64,000 nt of DNA, from contig MU385747.1 in NCBI GenBank assembly GCA_022497155.1, forward strand, positions 124,001 to 188,000. The letters run 5' to 3'. Numbering within the stretch: position 1 is the stretch's first letter; each line of letters starts with the position of its first letter. Below are positions 21,512-32,900 of the stretch, one piece after another. This stretch comes from Whalleya microplaca (taxonomy: Eukaryota > Ascomycota > Sordariomycetes > Xylariales > Xylariaceae). Both the position numbers and the translations under genes were made by a program. The notes below the pieces were generated by a model. That model searched no databases and was not told the DNA's origin. It was given only the letters and a program-made list of their open reading frames with translations.

Positions 21512-23853
21512 CGCCGATCAGCGTCTTGTTGGCATGTAGTATTAGCGCAATGAATTAGACAATTGGTAAAATAGCATCACGGGTAACTGGTGCTTAGTTG
21601 ATCCTACGGTTGGTCTACCCTATGTTGTTCAGTCTTACGACTCTAACAGGTCGGCTGACAATGTCGTTGAACTGGTGATAGTTTCGCATAGGTTACAGGG
21701 AAGTGTTCGAGAAATGACAGCCCCCCGGTTCGCGTCCGATGTCAGCAGCTACATGTAGAGGCCCGCCGTAGCACGAGCCGCCGCTATAAATCAAGCTGTC
21801 GGCCCTTGAACGGCACCTAATTCCGATCCCGAACGCACTAACTCTCACCTCATTGGTATTCGTAAGTTGGGGAAAATGCCCATGAAGAACTCGTATTAGC
21901 CGAGAAGACTCCTTGCCTGATGTAGGTCTTTCTCTTTATCGTCTGCTAGTTTACATCCTATGAGTGCTTTAAAGTGTGGCTGCCTATCATTATGTAGCAC
22001 TACATCGGCCATGTCTGTAATTTATTTAGGTATCTACTTTCAAAATGATGAACAATTGGGTAACCTAGGTGTCGGATCATTGAAGTTTCTCTCTATTACA
22101 CTGTACTGTCCAGTAATGTCTGAATTGATATGATGATAGTTTCGTAATATTCTCTCCCAATAACAGATACCATGTTCAATTTAACTTCTCACTAATCTAG
22201 ATACCTAGGGACTCGTCCTGCAATTGCCTGGCTCAAACGTGCTAGCAGATCTCTGCAATTAACTCAATGTACCCCATTTGTTAACATGTTATCATCTTCT
22301 TGTCACACGGAAATGCAGCCAAGATCCGATCCGTAATATACAAGATGTCAATATATTGAAGACTGTTGGCTGTTGCTTATTACTTGAGGAACGTATGACT
22401 ACCTAACAGAAGGTACGAGAACCTGACAGCGGCTACGTCAGTAACAAGGAAAATATGTACTATTGAGATTGGTCTGTATAAAGACCTATTTCCTCCCATT
22501 AGAGCTAGGAGGCTAGCAAGCACCTAGGAAGCCCTAGAGAATTATTAGTTGAACTTGATATATTCCAAGCCCTATCCCAGCGCTTGTTACACCCATGATG
22601 ATCCATGATGAGCTTCATTACATAGATAACTCATCTCCACACTATTCAAATGGAAGCTTTTACCGTGATTCCTAGTCATATTCAAAAAGCAAATCAACAA
22701 ATGTGCGGATAAGGAATTTCCGGCATGGGCGAAAAAGTGAGTCAAAGCCTGTACAAATATGCAAACAACTTGGTTTTAAAATCCGATCAGGGTACCTATT
22801 ATACGTTTCTTTAGGCAGACCACTACGCAAACCTAGCAGCACATCCGTGCTGTTATAGTCATCGTAGCAGCTAAACAATGGGAGGTTGTTATAGTAGGGG
22901 GTATGTAGTTATGAAAGTAGCGTGAAGGATACCAAAAGGGATAGAATATAGGAGTCAAGGTTCAGACCGCCAGCTGGACAAGTAAACTCCGAAAGTTAAA
23001 AATAAACCACCTATGCTGTGCTGCATATGAGCTATTCAGTTTCTGGATCTCTAAGAAAGCAAACAAACCCGATCATTAAGATAAATAGCTATATCTGTAG
23101 TTTTTTATTAGGGTCGTTGTCTTTGTAATCACTATATTGGTACTGTCATGATCACTTCAAACTTATCAGGCTGAATAGTTTTAAATTCACCGAGCGCTCG
23201 ATTTCCTGAGACTAGTTTAGAACTCTATGCGTCCTACTAATAGGGTGACATATCATAAATCAACCGAAGTCATAGGTAGATTGCAACCTAGACTGTCTTA
23301 TCCTCTAAGTCGTTGGCATACAAGACCCAAGTTTCTCTGTCCTATACCGTCTCTAGAGTGCGGATTAGGTAGCGTTGATTTCCAGGAGAGGGGGTTGAAT
23401 CTAAGATGCTAGATCTTGTCACAAAAGCGGCCACGACTCGCTCAACTTCTTCCTACTTGTTCCGCTTACAGCACGTCCTCTTGATTGCCTCTCAGACTTT
23501 TAGCACGAGAATCGCCAGTACAGTTTCTCCTGCGTAGGTTGTCGCTTCACTTTGGACCTAAAGCTGTGGTAATCCGTGCTTAGGTTACACACCGGATGTA
23601 TTACGATTCTGCCTTCTGCCTGACTGCAACATATATGGTGGCGGGCAAAACTAGGTCGCCTGAGTGGCTGGGAGCCTGCATGTGTGTTACAATCAAAGTT
23701 ATGCAAGATATCTTAGTTTCAGTTAAAATTCCGATCTATAAATAATCCAGATAGAGAAATTTGGTCGTGACTTACCTTGATCCCCTCTCCATCTCCCAAT
23801 TACATCATCAATGATTATATCGGTACATGTAGCGCCAACCTGGTATTATCATC
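21512..23853. other. Repeat-bearing intergenic region
   Basis: This is 2.3 kb with no supported gene. It contains copy 2 of the LTR-like repeat (22364-22591). The surrounding sequence is AT-rich, with several stretches that look like degraded transposon DNA (22.6-23.7 kb), although I could not assign them to a family. Confidence 0.45.
22364..22591 (+). mobile_element. LTR-like repeat, copy 2 (degenerate solo LTR candidate)
   Basis: It begins TGTTGGCTGTTGC and ends GCTTGTTACA, giving LTR-like TG...CA ends, and includes a TATA-like TGTATAAAGACC about 130 bp in. It aligns by eye with the reverse complement of 14128-14380 along most of its length, with mainly transition differences. The flanks show no clear target duplication, so this is either an old insertion or the ends are slightly different from those given. 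Confidence 0.65.
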
Positions 23854-25083
23854 ATGGCTTTAACTACTACTGTGGAAATATCCCGTCAATCTCTCCAAGA
23901 GAGTGCTGTTCCACAGGCAACCATTACTAGAGTCAATCATCTGGCATCGTACAGCTGGATTGAGGCACCCATCCCCACGATTTCCGTGCCGGGCATTCCA
24001 CCTCGGTGGTCCCCTCCAGGAAGGTCTCGACAGTTACCAAAAGACTCTGGCCTTATCTATATCGCACAGAACGCAGCCCGCCATCCCGATAGTCCTCTTG
24101 AACCACTTTTCCGCGCGCTGTATACGGCAAATCCTTCATTTGACATCAGCCCAATCGATGTCGTGACCGACCGGAACAATATCCGGAAACTGCTTTCCTT
24201 CGTTGACCCCTCGACGAGCCAGAACGGACTGGATCCATTCGTCATCAATGTAGAGGTCACAAAAAATACTGTCATTTTCTGCCGGACGGAAACAGCAGCT
24301 ACGGATTTTATTGGACCACACAAATTCAGGGGCTTTGGTCACGAGTTCGAAAAGGCGTACACGACCTGTGAGATCAGCGACAGCACTGGTCATCACAGGA
24401 TCGTCTCCTATCGTTTCGGCGGCCTGAGATTCATCGTCCGCCATGAAGTGGACGGATACGTAGATAGCCGCAGGGGATCATCTTCTAGTAGTAAAGGGCC
24501 AGGAACCGAAAGCCTCTCCAGCCTCTTAGGCTCACTGTCTCTTTCGAACGCCAAAAGCACCCCTAAGGGCACCACTCCTGCGGGTTCCAAAATGGTCATT
24601 CGACAAGAAGGCCGTAAAGTGCCGCTCAGATCTACACTCGAGATCAAAACACGAGCAGCGCATAAGCCCCTCGATATCTCAGGCGTTGCGCCTCAGCTTT
24701 GGGCCTCTCAGACCCCGATGTTGGTGCGAGCTTACCACAAGGACGGCACGTTCACAGCGCCAAAGGTTGAAGATGTGACGGCGGAGATCAAAGAATGGGA
24801 GCAGGAAAAGCAAGTGAGCCTGAAGAAATTGGCCTCGCTGATGAAGAAGATTCTTAGTGTCGTAAGGGAGTATGGCGGGAGTGCTGTCATCAAATATGAC
24901 ATCACGATTGACAGGCTAGTGGTCAAGAAGGTTGAAGGGAAACAGATGCTACCAAAGGAGTTGTATTCCAAATGGGATAATAAGCACAAATCGGAAGCAA
25001 CGTCTGCGGGATATCGCGACGTGAAGCCTGGGCACCGCGGAGGGGCCGTTGAGATCAATGCAGACGAAGCGGAGCAAGATTAA
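23854..25083 (+). CDS. Fungal conserved protein of unknown function
   Basis: Single exon, 409 aa, start at ATG 23854. The pattern SYSWIEAPIPTISVPGIPPRWSPP, then LPKDSGLIYIAQNAARHPDSPLEPLFRAL, then RGFGHEFEKAYTTCE and RIVSYRFGGLRFIVRHEVDGYV, recurs in a large family of filamentous-ascomycete proteins. Some database entries call these 'geranylgeranyl pyrophosphate synthetase', but no DDxxD or other prenyltransferase motif is present here, so I do not accept that name. The C-terminal third is charged, with a coiled-coil-like stretch (VEDVTAEIKEWEQEKQVSLKKLASLMKK shortened here by position, residues about 308-335). There is no signal peptide or membrane segment. Function unknown. Confidence 0.8.
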   Translation: MALTTTVEISRQSLQESAVPQATITRVNHLASYSWIEAPIPTISVPGIPPRWSPPGRSRQLPKDSGLIYIAQNAARHPDSPLEPLFRALYTANPSFDISPIDVVTDRNNIRKLLSFVDPSTSQNGLDPFVINVEVTKNTVIFCRTETAATDFIGPHKFRGFGHEFEKAYTTCEISDSTGHHRIVSYRFGGLRFIVRHEVDGYVDSRRGSSSSSKGPGTESLSSLLGSLSLSNAKSTPKGTTPAGSKMVIRQEGRKVPLRSTLEIKTRAAHKPLDISGVAPQLWASQTPMLVRAYHKDGTFTAPKVEDVTAEIKEWEQEKQVSLKKLASLMKKILSVVREYGGSAVIKYDITIDRLVVKKVEGKQMLPKELYSKWDNKHKSEATSAGYRDVKPGHRGGAVEINADEAEQD

Positions 25084-25919
25084 AATGATTCTAAGTCGCT
25101 GTCAATGCCTATACCTTACATGAACCAAATTAATCACTCTGAGCTTTCACCAAGACATGAGAACACTCCCGTGTGACTACACAAGTATGGTACATCTCTT
25201 GTATTATTTCCAACTTCATGTTAACCTAAGTTTGATGAATGTAGAGTAATCGTAAGAAACTTGCTACGAAACCTACGTCGATGTGAAATGTTGCTGGAAC
25301 TAAAGCTTACTTTAAATAAACTCAGGCGTAGTACAACCCTTTGCCCATAAGAGACAATCATAGTATACACAAGATATGGATTACCAATCTGATGCGAATG
25401 GGTGTACTAATAACTCTTGAAATGACATATCGGTTTCTGAGGTTTTCCAAAAGCGAAACGGGAAGATTATCGTTATGTGATTTCGTCTTTATACATAAAA
25501 GACTTGTAACATGTACACAGTTTTAATTTTTGTTTGTTTCTACTTGGGGCTCTGCTTGAATGCCATCTAGTAGGCGTATGAAAATGAAAACCAACCCTTA
25601 ACTCCGACCATGAAGGGAACCTCATTCGGTGCAATTACCCATGTCGTATGGTGTCCGAATCCATTGACTGACCACCCCTCAACGCCACGCTCAGTATTTT
25701 TATAGCATAAGTTAGTATTAAGGAAACTATAAGTTTTAAACTGTAAGTATTGTCATTTCCCTGTCGCTCACGGTAGAGATGGCCTCCGCTTCCCCGGAGT
25801 TGTAGATGTATCGAATGATGCTGTAGATGATGATTGATCCTCTGGTTTTCGGCAGTAAACAGTCATCCTGTTCTCTGTAAGCAACCACCACTACTTACTA
25901 CAAGCCGGTCCAAGATGTC
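25084..25919. other. Convergent intergenic region, no gene seen
   Basis: About 0.84 kb of mostly AT-rich sequence between the 3' ends of two convergent genes; no feature recognised. Confidence 0.4.
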
Positions 25920-27583
25920 TTACAATGTAGAATATGAATGGATGCGCGTGTTTTCAATATCCTTCCGGACGTCCACAAGTAGTTTGTCCAGTGTCTCCTT
26001 CGACCACCCCAGGCCTTGGGTGAATACGCCAAGAGAGAAGATATCGATGACCTGCAGAGTGTTTTGCTTCTGCAGGGCGCCAATCTTCTGGTTCTGTTTC
26101 CCAGGGGCCCACGCATTGGTGGGGACAGCGTATTTCAACTCGGTCACGTTGTCAAAGCCAACGCGTTCTAACACGTTCTTATAATCGGTGATGAAGGTAA
26201 GCGACTTTCCCAGCTTTTGGGCCCCTATCTCAGCATTAGACTTGAGAAAGTGACAAATGAGGTCGGTTAAGTGACTTTCCTTCGGCCAAGAGCTGGTTCC
26301 ACTTTTGGAAAGCAGTGCCGTCGAGAGAGTGATCCGAGCACTGCGCGTGTACAATCCACTCTTGGAATTCAACCCAACCGCCGGGGGTGAGATTGTTGTA
26401 AATCGTTTTAAATAGGCGCCGCTTATTCCTAGGTTCGCCTAGACTGCGGACGTGAATAAAGTCAAATGGGTCGCCAAACTTCCAGTCATCCTCGACATCG
26501 GCTACTCGAAAATGACAATTCGGTGGCGCGAATGTCGGATGTCCTGAAGTCAAATCTATTCCAAGAACGTCACAACTTGGATTCCTCCTAGCTGCGTCAT
26601 ATTAGCATGTATGCCTTCGCCCTATCTAATAGGGATAGACATGCCAAATTCTATTGTCCATATACCAGTACCTGACCCTATATCGAGAACTCGTTTTGGG
26701 TTCACTATTGGCGACAAATGAAGGTTGCCGTCGTGCACTTCTACACTTATTTCGTGTTGAAGATCTGGTTTTAATCAGCAACCAATGCTCCATTGGGTCG
26801 GATTTTATCTTACTATTTCTGTCTTGTTCTTGCTGGAGATCGATGGAAGTTAGCCGACCATAGTTGACCGCGTCAGCCCTCGCTCATTGAAACTTACCTT
26901 ATCATGAGGAAGAAAATAGTCTTAATGTTAACTGTCAGCAGCTAAGTTTAACCTGCAAGCATGGCGAGTAACATACTCCTATGAAACGATCTACCAAACT
27001 TCTGGATTAAAGAGCGAAAGAATCTGGAAGAGCTGGACGATTTTGTCGACCCTCTGCTAATGGGAAAGGTTCCACTATTAGTTCATAGTTATGCCATTAT
27101 TGTCTAGAATGATTACCAACCTTCTCATGGTCTGGGGTGAAGGAGGCAGTACTTCAGAATCACCATCATCAGCAACCGCTTCCTCATCTGGATCCTCGCG
27201 TGGCCACACTTGATCAAATGTCGCAGCCCTGGCCTTAATCTATTGCCTTCATCAATAACTATTCTGTAAAATAGTTCACGAACGCGAGAACTTCGTAGGT
27301 AGCAACGCACATTTAAGCCAGAGGGTACACTTCTGACAGGGCTAAGGGCATAATGGTGCTGAGATTTAGATTGGGCACTAGTAGGAGATGACAACGACGA
27401 TGAGCCTCGAACTGCTGCTGACGGTGTACCTGGAAGAGGTGGCGGGATATCGTCAGTGCATGGGGAACGTGGGTTGTGCGGGGTACGATCGCGTGCCGAG
27501 CTGCTGGAGGTGGCTCGAGCTGTCGAGGGCCTCAGAGCCAATGGCCGGCGCCGTTTACTCTGTCTTGGTGGGTTGGGATCCAT
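25920..27583 (-). pseudogene. LaeA-like SAM-dependent methyltransferase with a defective splice donor
   Basis: I reconstruct eight exons on the minus strand: 27583-27311 (end uncertain), 27239-27121, 27056-26977, 26920-26898, 26832-26814, 26764-26641, 26587-26280 and 26224-25920. All phases agree and give about 416 aa. The N-terminus is disordered and acidic (REDPDEEAVADDGDSEV). Then come LQHEISVEVHDGNLHLSP, SAM motif I VLDIGSGTGIWTIEFG, CDVLGIDLT, NCHFRVADVEDDW, LTPGGWVEFQE, and the late motifs VRKDIENTRIHSY. This is the family of fungal nuclear methyltransferase-domain proteins related to LaeA. The seventh intron (26279-26225) starts GAAAGT instead of GTAAGT, although phase, CTAAT branch and TAG acceptor are intact. 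Without splicing, a frameshift and stop follow. It may therefore be an early pseudogene or use a rare GA-AG intron. Confidence 0.7.
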
Positions 27584-29978
27584 GGATTACACCACGCTAA
27601 GTAGCGGGCCGTTCCCGCTGTGGCACTCTGGTAGGTGATCAAAGCACGAGGGAGAGACTGGTTGATTATAATCGGGTTGGCAGAGTGGCTGGCTGGGAGC
27701 TAGGCAGGTAAAGAGCCTCAGGCACGTTCGAGGTATAGTCTAAAAATCCAGCTTACTTATTCACAGATGGCTGTGGGAAAAAAAGATTGAGATGCTTAGT
27801 TTTAGGGGGTTCTTCTGCAGGACGTGTCAGCACAAGTGGATTCAACACGGCTTGACGGATTATAAGAGAAGTGCGTTTTTTATCCTCCTTGCAGACGACC
27901 TGCCTCTTTTTCCCCTCACATTGTCAATTGCTGTGCCCCTGTCCCGCTGCTGCATGGGGCCTTGTCACGAGAGGTGGGCTCTTCTATTGAGCGCCACCAC
28001 GGCCATCGCTTAAAACTTAAAATGTGATTGTCCAACGGCCTTAGCGGAAAGAAATCCGAGCAGGAGGAGGATTTGACAAGACCTACCCCTGGCTTCCTAC
28101 GGGCAGGGCCCTCTTGGTTTTCCCGCGAAAATTGAGAATCAATATAGACACGGAATAGATTCCATAGTTTCTTCACCAGTGAAGCTGCGAGAATTGCGAA
28201 CAAGGTCAAACGGATCAGCGGAAAAATGCTACCAATGATGCTGCAAAGGGATCACGTATTAATAAGATAAGATTCAGCTAACCGGCCGCCTAGCAAGGAT
28301 ATCTACCAAGCTAGAAGTTTCTTCGTATACTTAATTGGTGGACTTGGCCAAGTTGTATTGTTCCTGTTGAAAGTACACTGCCTTAGGCCCTTAGCACTGC
28401 GTCCCATGTTTGGATGCGCGCAGGTACGTCAAGTATCCGTCCATACCCGCGGAGCCGACGTGTATCATCGTCATGTCATACATGAGTGATCTGCGTAAGA
28501 TTCTCTCAGCTGCGGAGAATGACTAAGCAGCCTACTCGCAGTACATCGTCGATGTAAGGGTATGATAAACACGTGCAATTCCTGCATACACGTGTAGGTA
28601 ACAGGCTATCAACGACAGTTCGGGGTTGGCCGATTCTCTCAAGCGCGCGCTGCAGGGGGCTTACCATGCGGCCGATGCGCTAATGTATTACGTAGTCTCA
28701 TAAGGGGCTAACATAGTATGATTTATGTGGGTGGCTGGAGAAGCTGGACAGTTCGTGATATTGGGTAGCGTATCAAAACAGTTCAATGCACAATTATCTG
28801 CAGCATTGCGTTGCTTATATGCCTTTGTATAGATATAAGACCAACCTAACAGGCCAGAAAGCACCCAGGAGTACGGCTCCTAAAACTTGATACTACTCTG
28901 CAGATGTGACCTATATTCGCATACTACTACTTCATACTAGTATTGTATTATCCTTCTTAAATGACCGGACTCAATCCATCGCTCATTTCGTAGGCCCCAA
29001 TTTGGTTTTTTGCATTAGCTGTCCAAAACGGCACTAGGTATGGCTCACTGACTGCACGAGGGCCCATAACTCCGTGTTCCTCCGTCCTAATAATAAGTAC
29101 TTCCTCTACGTTGAGGATACAGTATAATTTAATGTAACGATGTTGGTCATAGTATTGGTAGCTGAGGAAAAATTTAACTGACGATAGATATAGACTAGCT
29201 TATGCATTTTCTGATCGGCCGTCTGCTATTAATATTTATAGAGCTGCTGCTTTCTGACAGTTAATCAAACAGTGAGTCTTGTCTTTCTCGAACGGCAATT
29301 TGAGAACCGAGGACCATATGAAAGAGTATGTACGAAGGTATACCGAGGCAAGTAATGTCTATTCTCCTACCTTGTCAGCCTCAAATGGAATAGTCTCACA
29401 TAGATAAGACGTCCATACGGGCCCCGAATATGCATGTGACTTGGTTGGCTCATGGTTGCCAGATGAGCTACTGCATGATGCCACGTTTTGCACCAACACG
29501 CAACATGGCTACCACGCCGCCGGGTTGCATCCCTGGAGAAGCCGTCCTACTTACTGGATTGATATCTGACAACAACTACCAACAGCATCAGAGGGTCGAC
29601 AACGAAGAGCTACGTGTAGGCGATGTCGGAAGTAATCGTAGAAGCCATCACCGCCTTTCTCACTGTACGACGTGGAGATAACCGAAGGCGACATAAACCA
29701 GTTTCATTGCTACCTCGGGTTACCACTACCGACTTAACCTAAGTTTTATAGCTTGAACATGGTCGGGTACTTGGCCTGATAAAGGCGTCGCCCCGATCAT
29801 ACCACGGCCCGACATTCATGGTGGTTCCCGTCGCTTAAGAACGTGCTCATGTCATCGTTCCCTGTGGGAGCAGTTAATTGTTAAAGAACTTGTATCTCCA
29901 CTTTGTAACGACTCATCATACTGTTGTACGCATTTCTGTTTTCTAAGGCGTCTTCCTTTTGACTAGATTATTTTCACT
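27584..29978. other. Upstream region of the HR-PKS, no confident gene
   Basis: 2.4 kb between the methyltransferase and the PKS, both transcribed away from it. A minus-strand frame at 27916-28209 has a hydrophobic segment followed by K/R/W residues and a possible donor, but no start codon context or family match; I do not call it. The PKS promoter lies at the right end. Confidence 0.45.
29763..29813. promoter_or_regulatory. Cluster of TCGGG/CCCGA motifs upstream of the PKS
   Basis: TCGGG at 29763-29767, CCCCGA at 29791-29796 and CCCGAC at 29808-29813 fall 165-215 bp before the PKS start. CGG-containing half-sites are typical targets of Zn2Cys6 regulators, which often control polyketide genes. 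No such regulator gene is in this window. Speculative. Confidence 0.3.
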
Positions 29979-32900
29979 ATGGGTGATATTAATGGCTATA
30001 ATGGGCCACCGTCTTCTACAACATCTAGTTTTGAAGAGATAAGAGATGTCGGAACTCCCGGGTCGAGCCCCATTGCCATCTGCGGACTCGGTCTGCGCCT
30101 CTCCGGCGGTATCCGCAGTGCCGAAGAATTCTGGGACCTTCTCGTTAACGGGAGAGATGCCCGCGGGCCGGTTCCGAGTAGCCGCTACAATGCGGATGGG
30201 TTTGATAGCTCACTTGGCGGCAAGGGAAGCATAGAAACCAAGCAAGGATACTTCCTTGACGATGACCTTAGCAAATTCGATCCTTCGCTATTCTCAATGA
30301 CTCAATTGGAGTTGGAGAGATGCGACCCTCAGCAGCGATTGCTTCTGGAAGTCACGCGCGAGTGTCTCGAGGATGCGGGAGAAGCGGACTTTCGGGGCAA
30401 GTCCATAGGGTGCTATGTAGGCACATTCGGAGACGAGTGGCTTCATTTGCAGAGCAAAGACGATCAGCAGACTGGGAATCATATTGTCACCGGGTCTGGG
30501 GATTGGATGCTTGCAAATCGTGTCTCTTATGAATACAATCTCTGCGGGCCAAGGTATGTTGAGAATCGATCGCACGGGATGTTGAAACTTCACTGAACAT
30601 ATGATTACACTATAGTATGGTCATTAGAACAGCCTGTTCAGCTTCATTAATAGCCCTGCATGAGGCTTGCAGAGCTCTTCAATATGGCGATGCCACTGCT
30701 GCAGTTGTTGCGGGCGCTAATTTGAATATCGGCCCTTCAACTACCGCATTAATGACTTCGGAAGGCGTTCTGTCTCCCGACGGATCATGTAAGAGTTTTG
30801 ATGCTGCCGCCAACGGCTATGCCCGGGCTGATGGTATCACTGCGATTTACGTTAAACGTCTACCGGACGCTATTCGCGACGGCAACCCAATTAGAGCAGT
30901 TATCCGTGGCACTGCGGCCAACAGTGATGGAAAAAGTCAAGGCATGCTTGTTCCTCGAGGCGAAGCCCTCGAAGCACTTATGAGGAAGATTTACGCGGAC
31001 GCGGGATTGAAACCGTCTGACACCGCTTTCGTCGAGGTATGCATTATTCGGAACTTATCAACTTGCCAAGGTCCCTGGCACCAATTGAGAATTTCATATC
31101 GCTAATCGGATTCGGACCATTTCAGTGTCATGGGACTGGAACGTCAGTTGGTGACCCAATTGAAACTTCTGCAGTAGGAGAGGTCTTCGGAGCTAGCGGA
31201 GTGTACATTGGATCTGTAAAGCCCAACATCGGCCACTGTGAGGGTTCTGCTGGTCTTGCGAGTTTGATCAAGGCCGTGTTGGCTCTAGAAAACAGGACAA
31301 TTCCCCCTAATATCAAGTTTAGCACGCCGAATCCCAAGAGTAAGTAAATGAACGAGACTTTGAAAAGTGGTAAAAGCTAATAACGATGCACTGTAGTCCC
31401 TTTCAAAGAGAAGAAATTGACTGTGCCAACTACACCAATCCCCTTCCCTGCCAGTAAAGTAGAAAGAGTCAGCGTGAATTCTTTCGGAATAGGAGGATCC
31501 AATGCTCATGTAATCAGCCTTCTATAGGTTCATCGGCGCCATCGCCCCTATTCGTCATTTGCTAACTATGACAGGTCATTGTTGATTCATTCCCTCGGCC
31601 GAAAAGACTAATAAGTTCAGAAGAATCCATTCCAGGCCCCGAGCTGCTTGTTTTCTCGGCTAGTACGCAACCGTCGCTCAAGCGCCAAATAGAGCTCCAT
31701 GGAGAATATGCTCTGCAGCATCCCTTGGCTCTTTCCGATATCGCGTACACATTAGCCCTTCGCCGAGAACCGCTCCCACAGAGAGCCTTTGTTATTAAGT
31801 ACGGCGAGAAAGTAATGGAGACTTCTAGTATAGTGAGAGCCTCATCAAAGGCACATAACCGCAAGGTGACCATGGTTTTCACTGGGCAGGGAAGTCAATG
31901 GGCCCAGATGGGAAGGGACCTCTTTATAACTAATGCAGAGTTTCGTAATGATATCTATCTCATGGATAGTATTCTGAAACGGGCAAAGAAACAGCCAAGC
32001 TGGAAAATCGAGAGTAAGCCCTCGTGGATCATGAGTATGTAAAGCATGACACTAACTCATTTACTTAGCCGAACTTCTGAAATCGCGTGAGGATAGTCAG
32101 ATAAACAACGCCGCACTATCCCAACCATTATGCACGGCGCTCCAGATTGCGATATTCCGGCAGTTCAGACGACTTGGAATTCTACCAGCAGCAGTGGTGG
32201 GACATTCTAGTGGCGAGATTGCCGCAGCCTATGCTGCTGGTTATATATCTCTCGAGTTTGCTATCAAGGTGGCTTACTATCGTGGGTTAATCACCGCTAA
32301 CAGTTCTACCAATGGGGCTATGGCAGCTATAGGACTTGGGGCAGATGAAGTAGCAAAACTTCTACCTAGTGGAGTTGTGATTGCGTGTGAAAATAGTCCC
32401 CAGAGCACTACTATTTCTGGTGATCGTTTCCAAGTAGAAGAAGCTGTCTCCCTGATAAAATCGTGTCGGCCAGACACTTTAGCACGCTTGTTAAAAGTCG
32501 ATATGGCTTACCATTCTCGTAAGTCGCATTCTCTATTTTCATTTGCATATTAGATCTGGGGCTGTGTAGTCGTTAGGCTAGCCACCTTGTACCAATTGTA
32601 ATGTCCTTCGGATCAATTAACCGGCTGACCCTATCACAAGACCACATGAACCCGCTAGGAGGCAAGTATCTTCGGTTGCTACAGCAAGACAAAGACTCTA
32701 GTGATGAATTAGTTGTACCTCATTCAACGTTTATGTCTAGCGTCACTACAGAAGTAATGGACAAGGCCTCTGACTTTGGCCCGCAGTACTGGGTAGCCAA
32801 TCTCGTCTTGCCAGTACGATTCAGCAATACAGTTAAGAATCTCTTGGCTCTGAGAGGTGACTCAGATATACTACTGGAGATTGGTCCTCATTCAGCACTT

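Noticed and set aside
23854..25083. Reading the 409-aa protein as geranylgeranyl diphosphate synthase
   Set aside because: Similar proteins carry that name in databases, but the DDxxD motifs and prenyltransferase fold signatures are absent.
26236..26553. Treating the methyltransferase as a one-base frameshift
   Set aside because: A frameshift would leave about 18 residues absent from the family pattern; a broken donor with an otherwise perfect intron explains the data better.
27916..28209. Minus-strand frame with a hydrophobic segment, reminiscent of a membrane anchor
   Set aside because: No start codon in context, no continuation in downstream sequence and no family resemblance.
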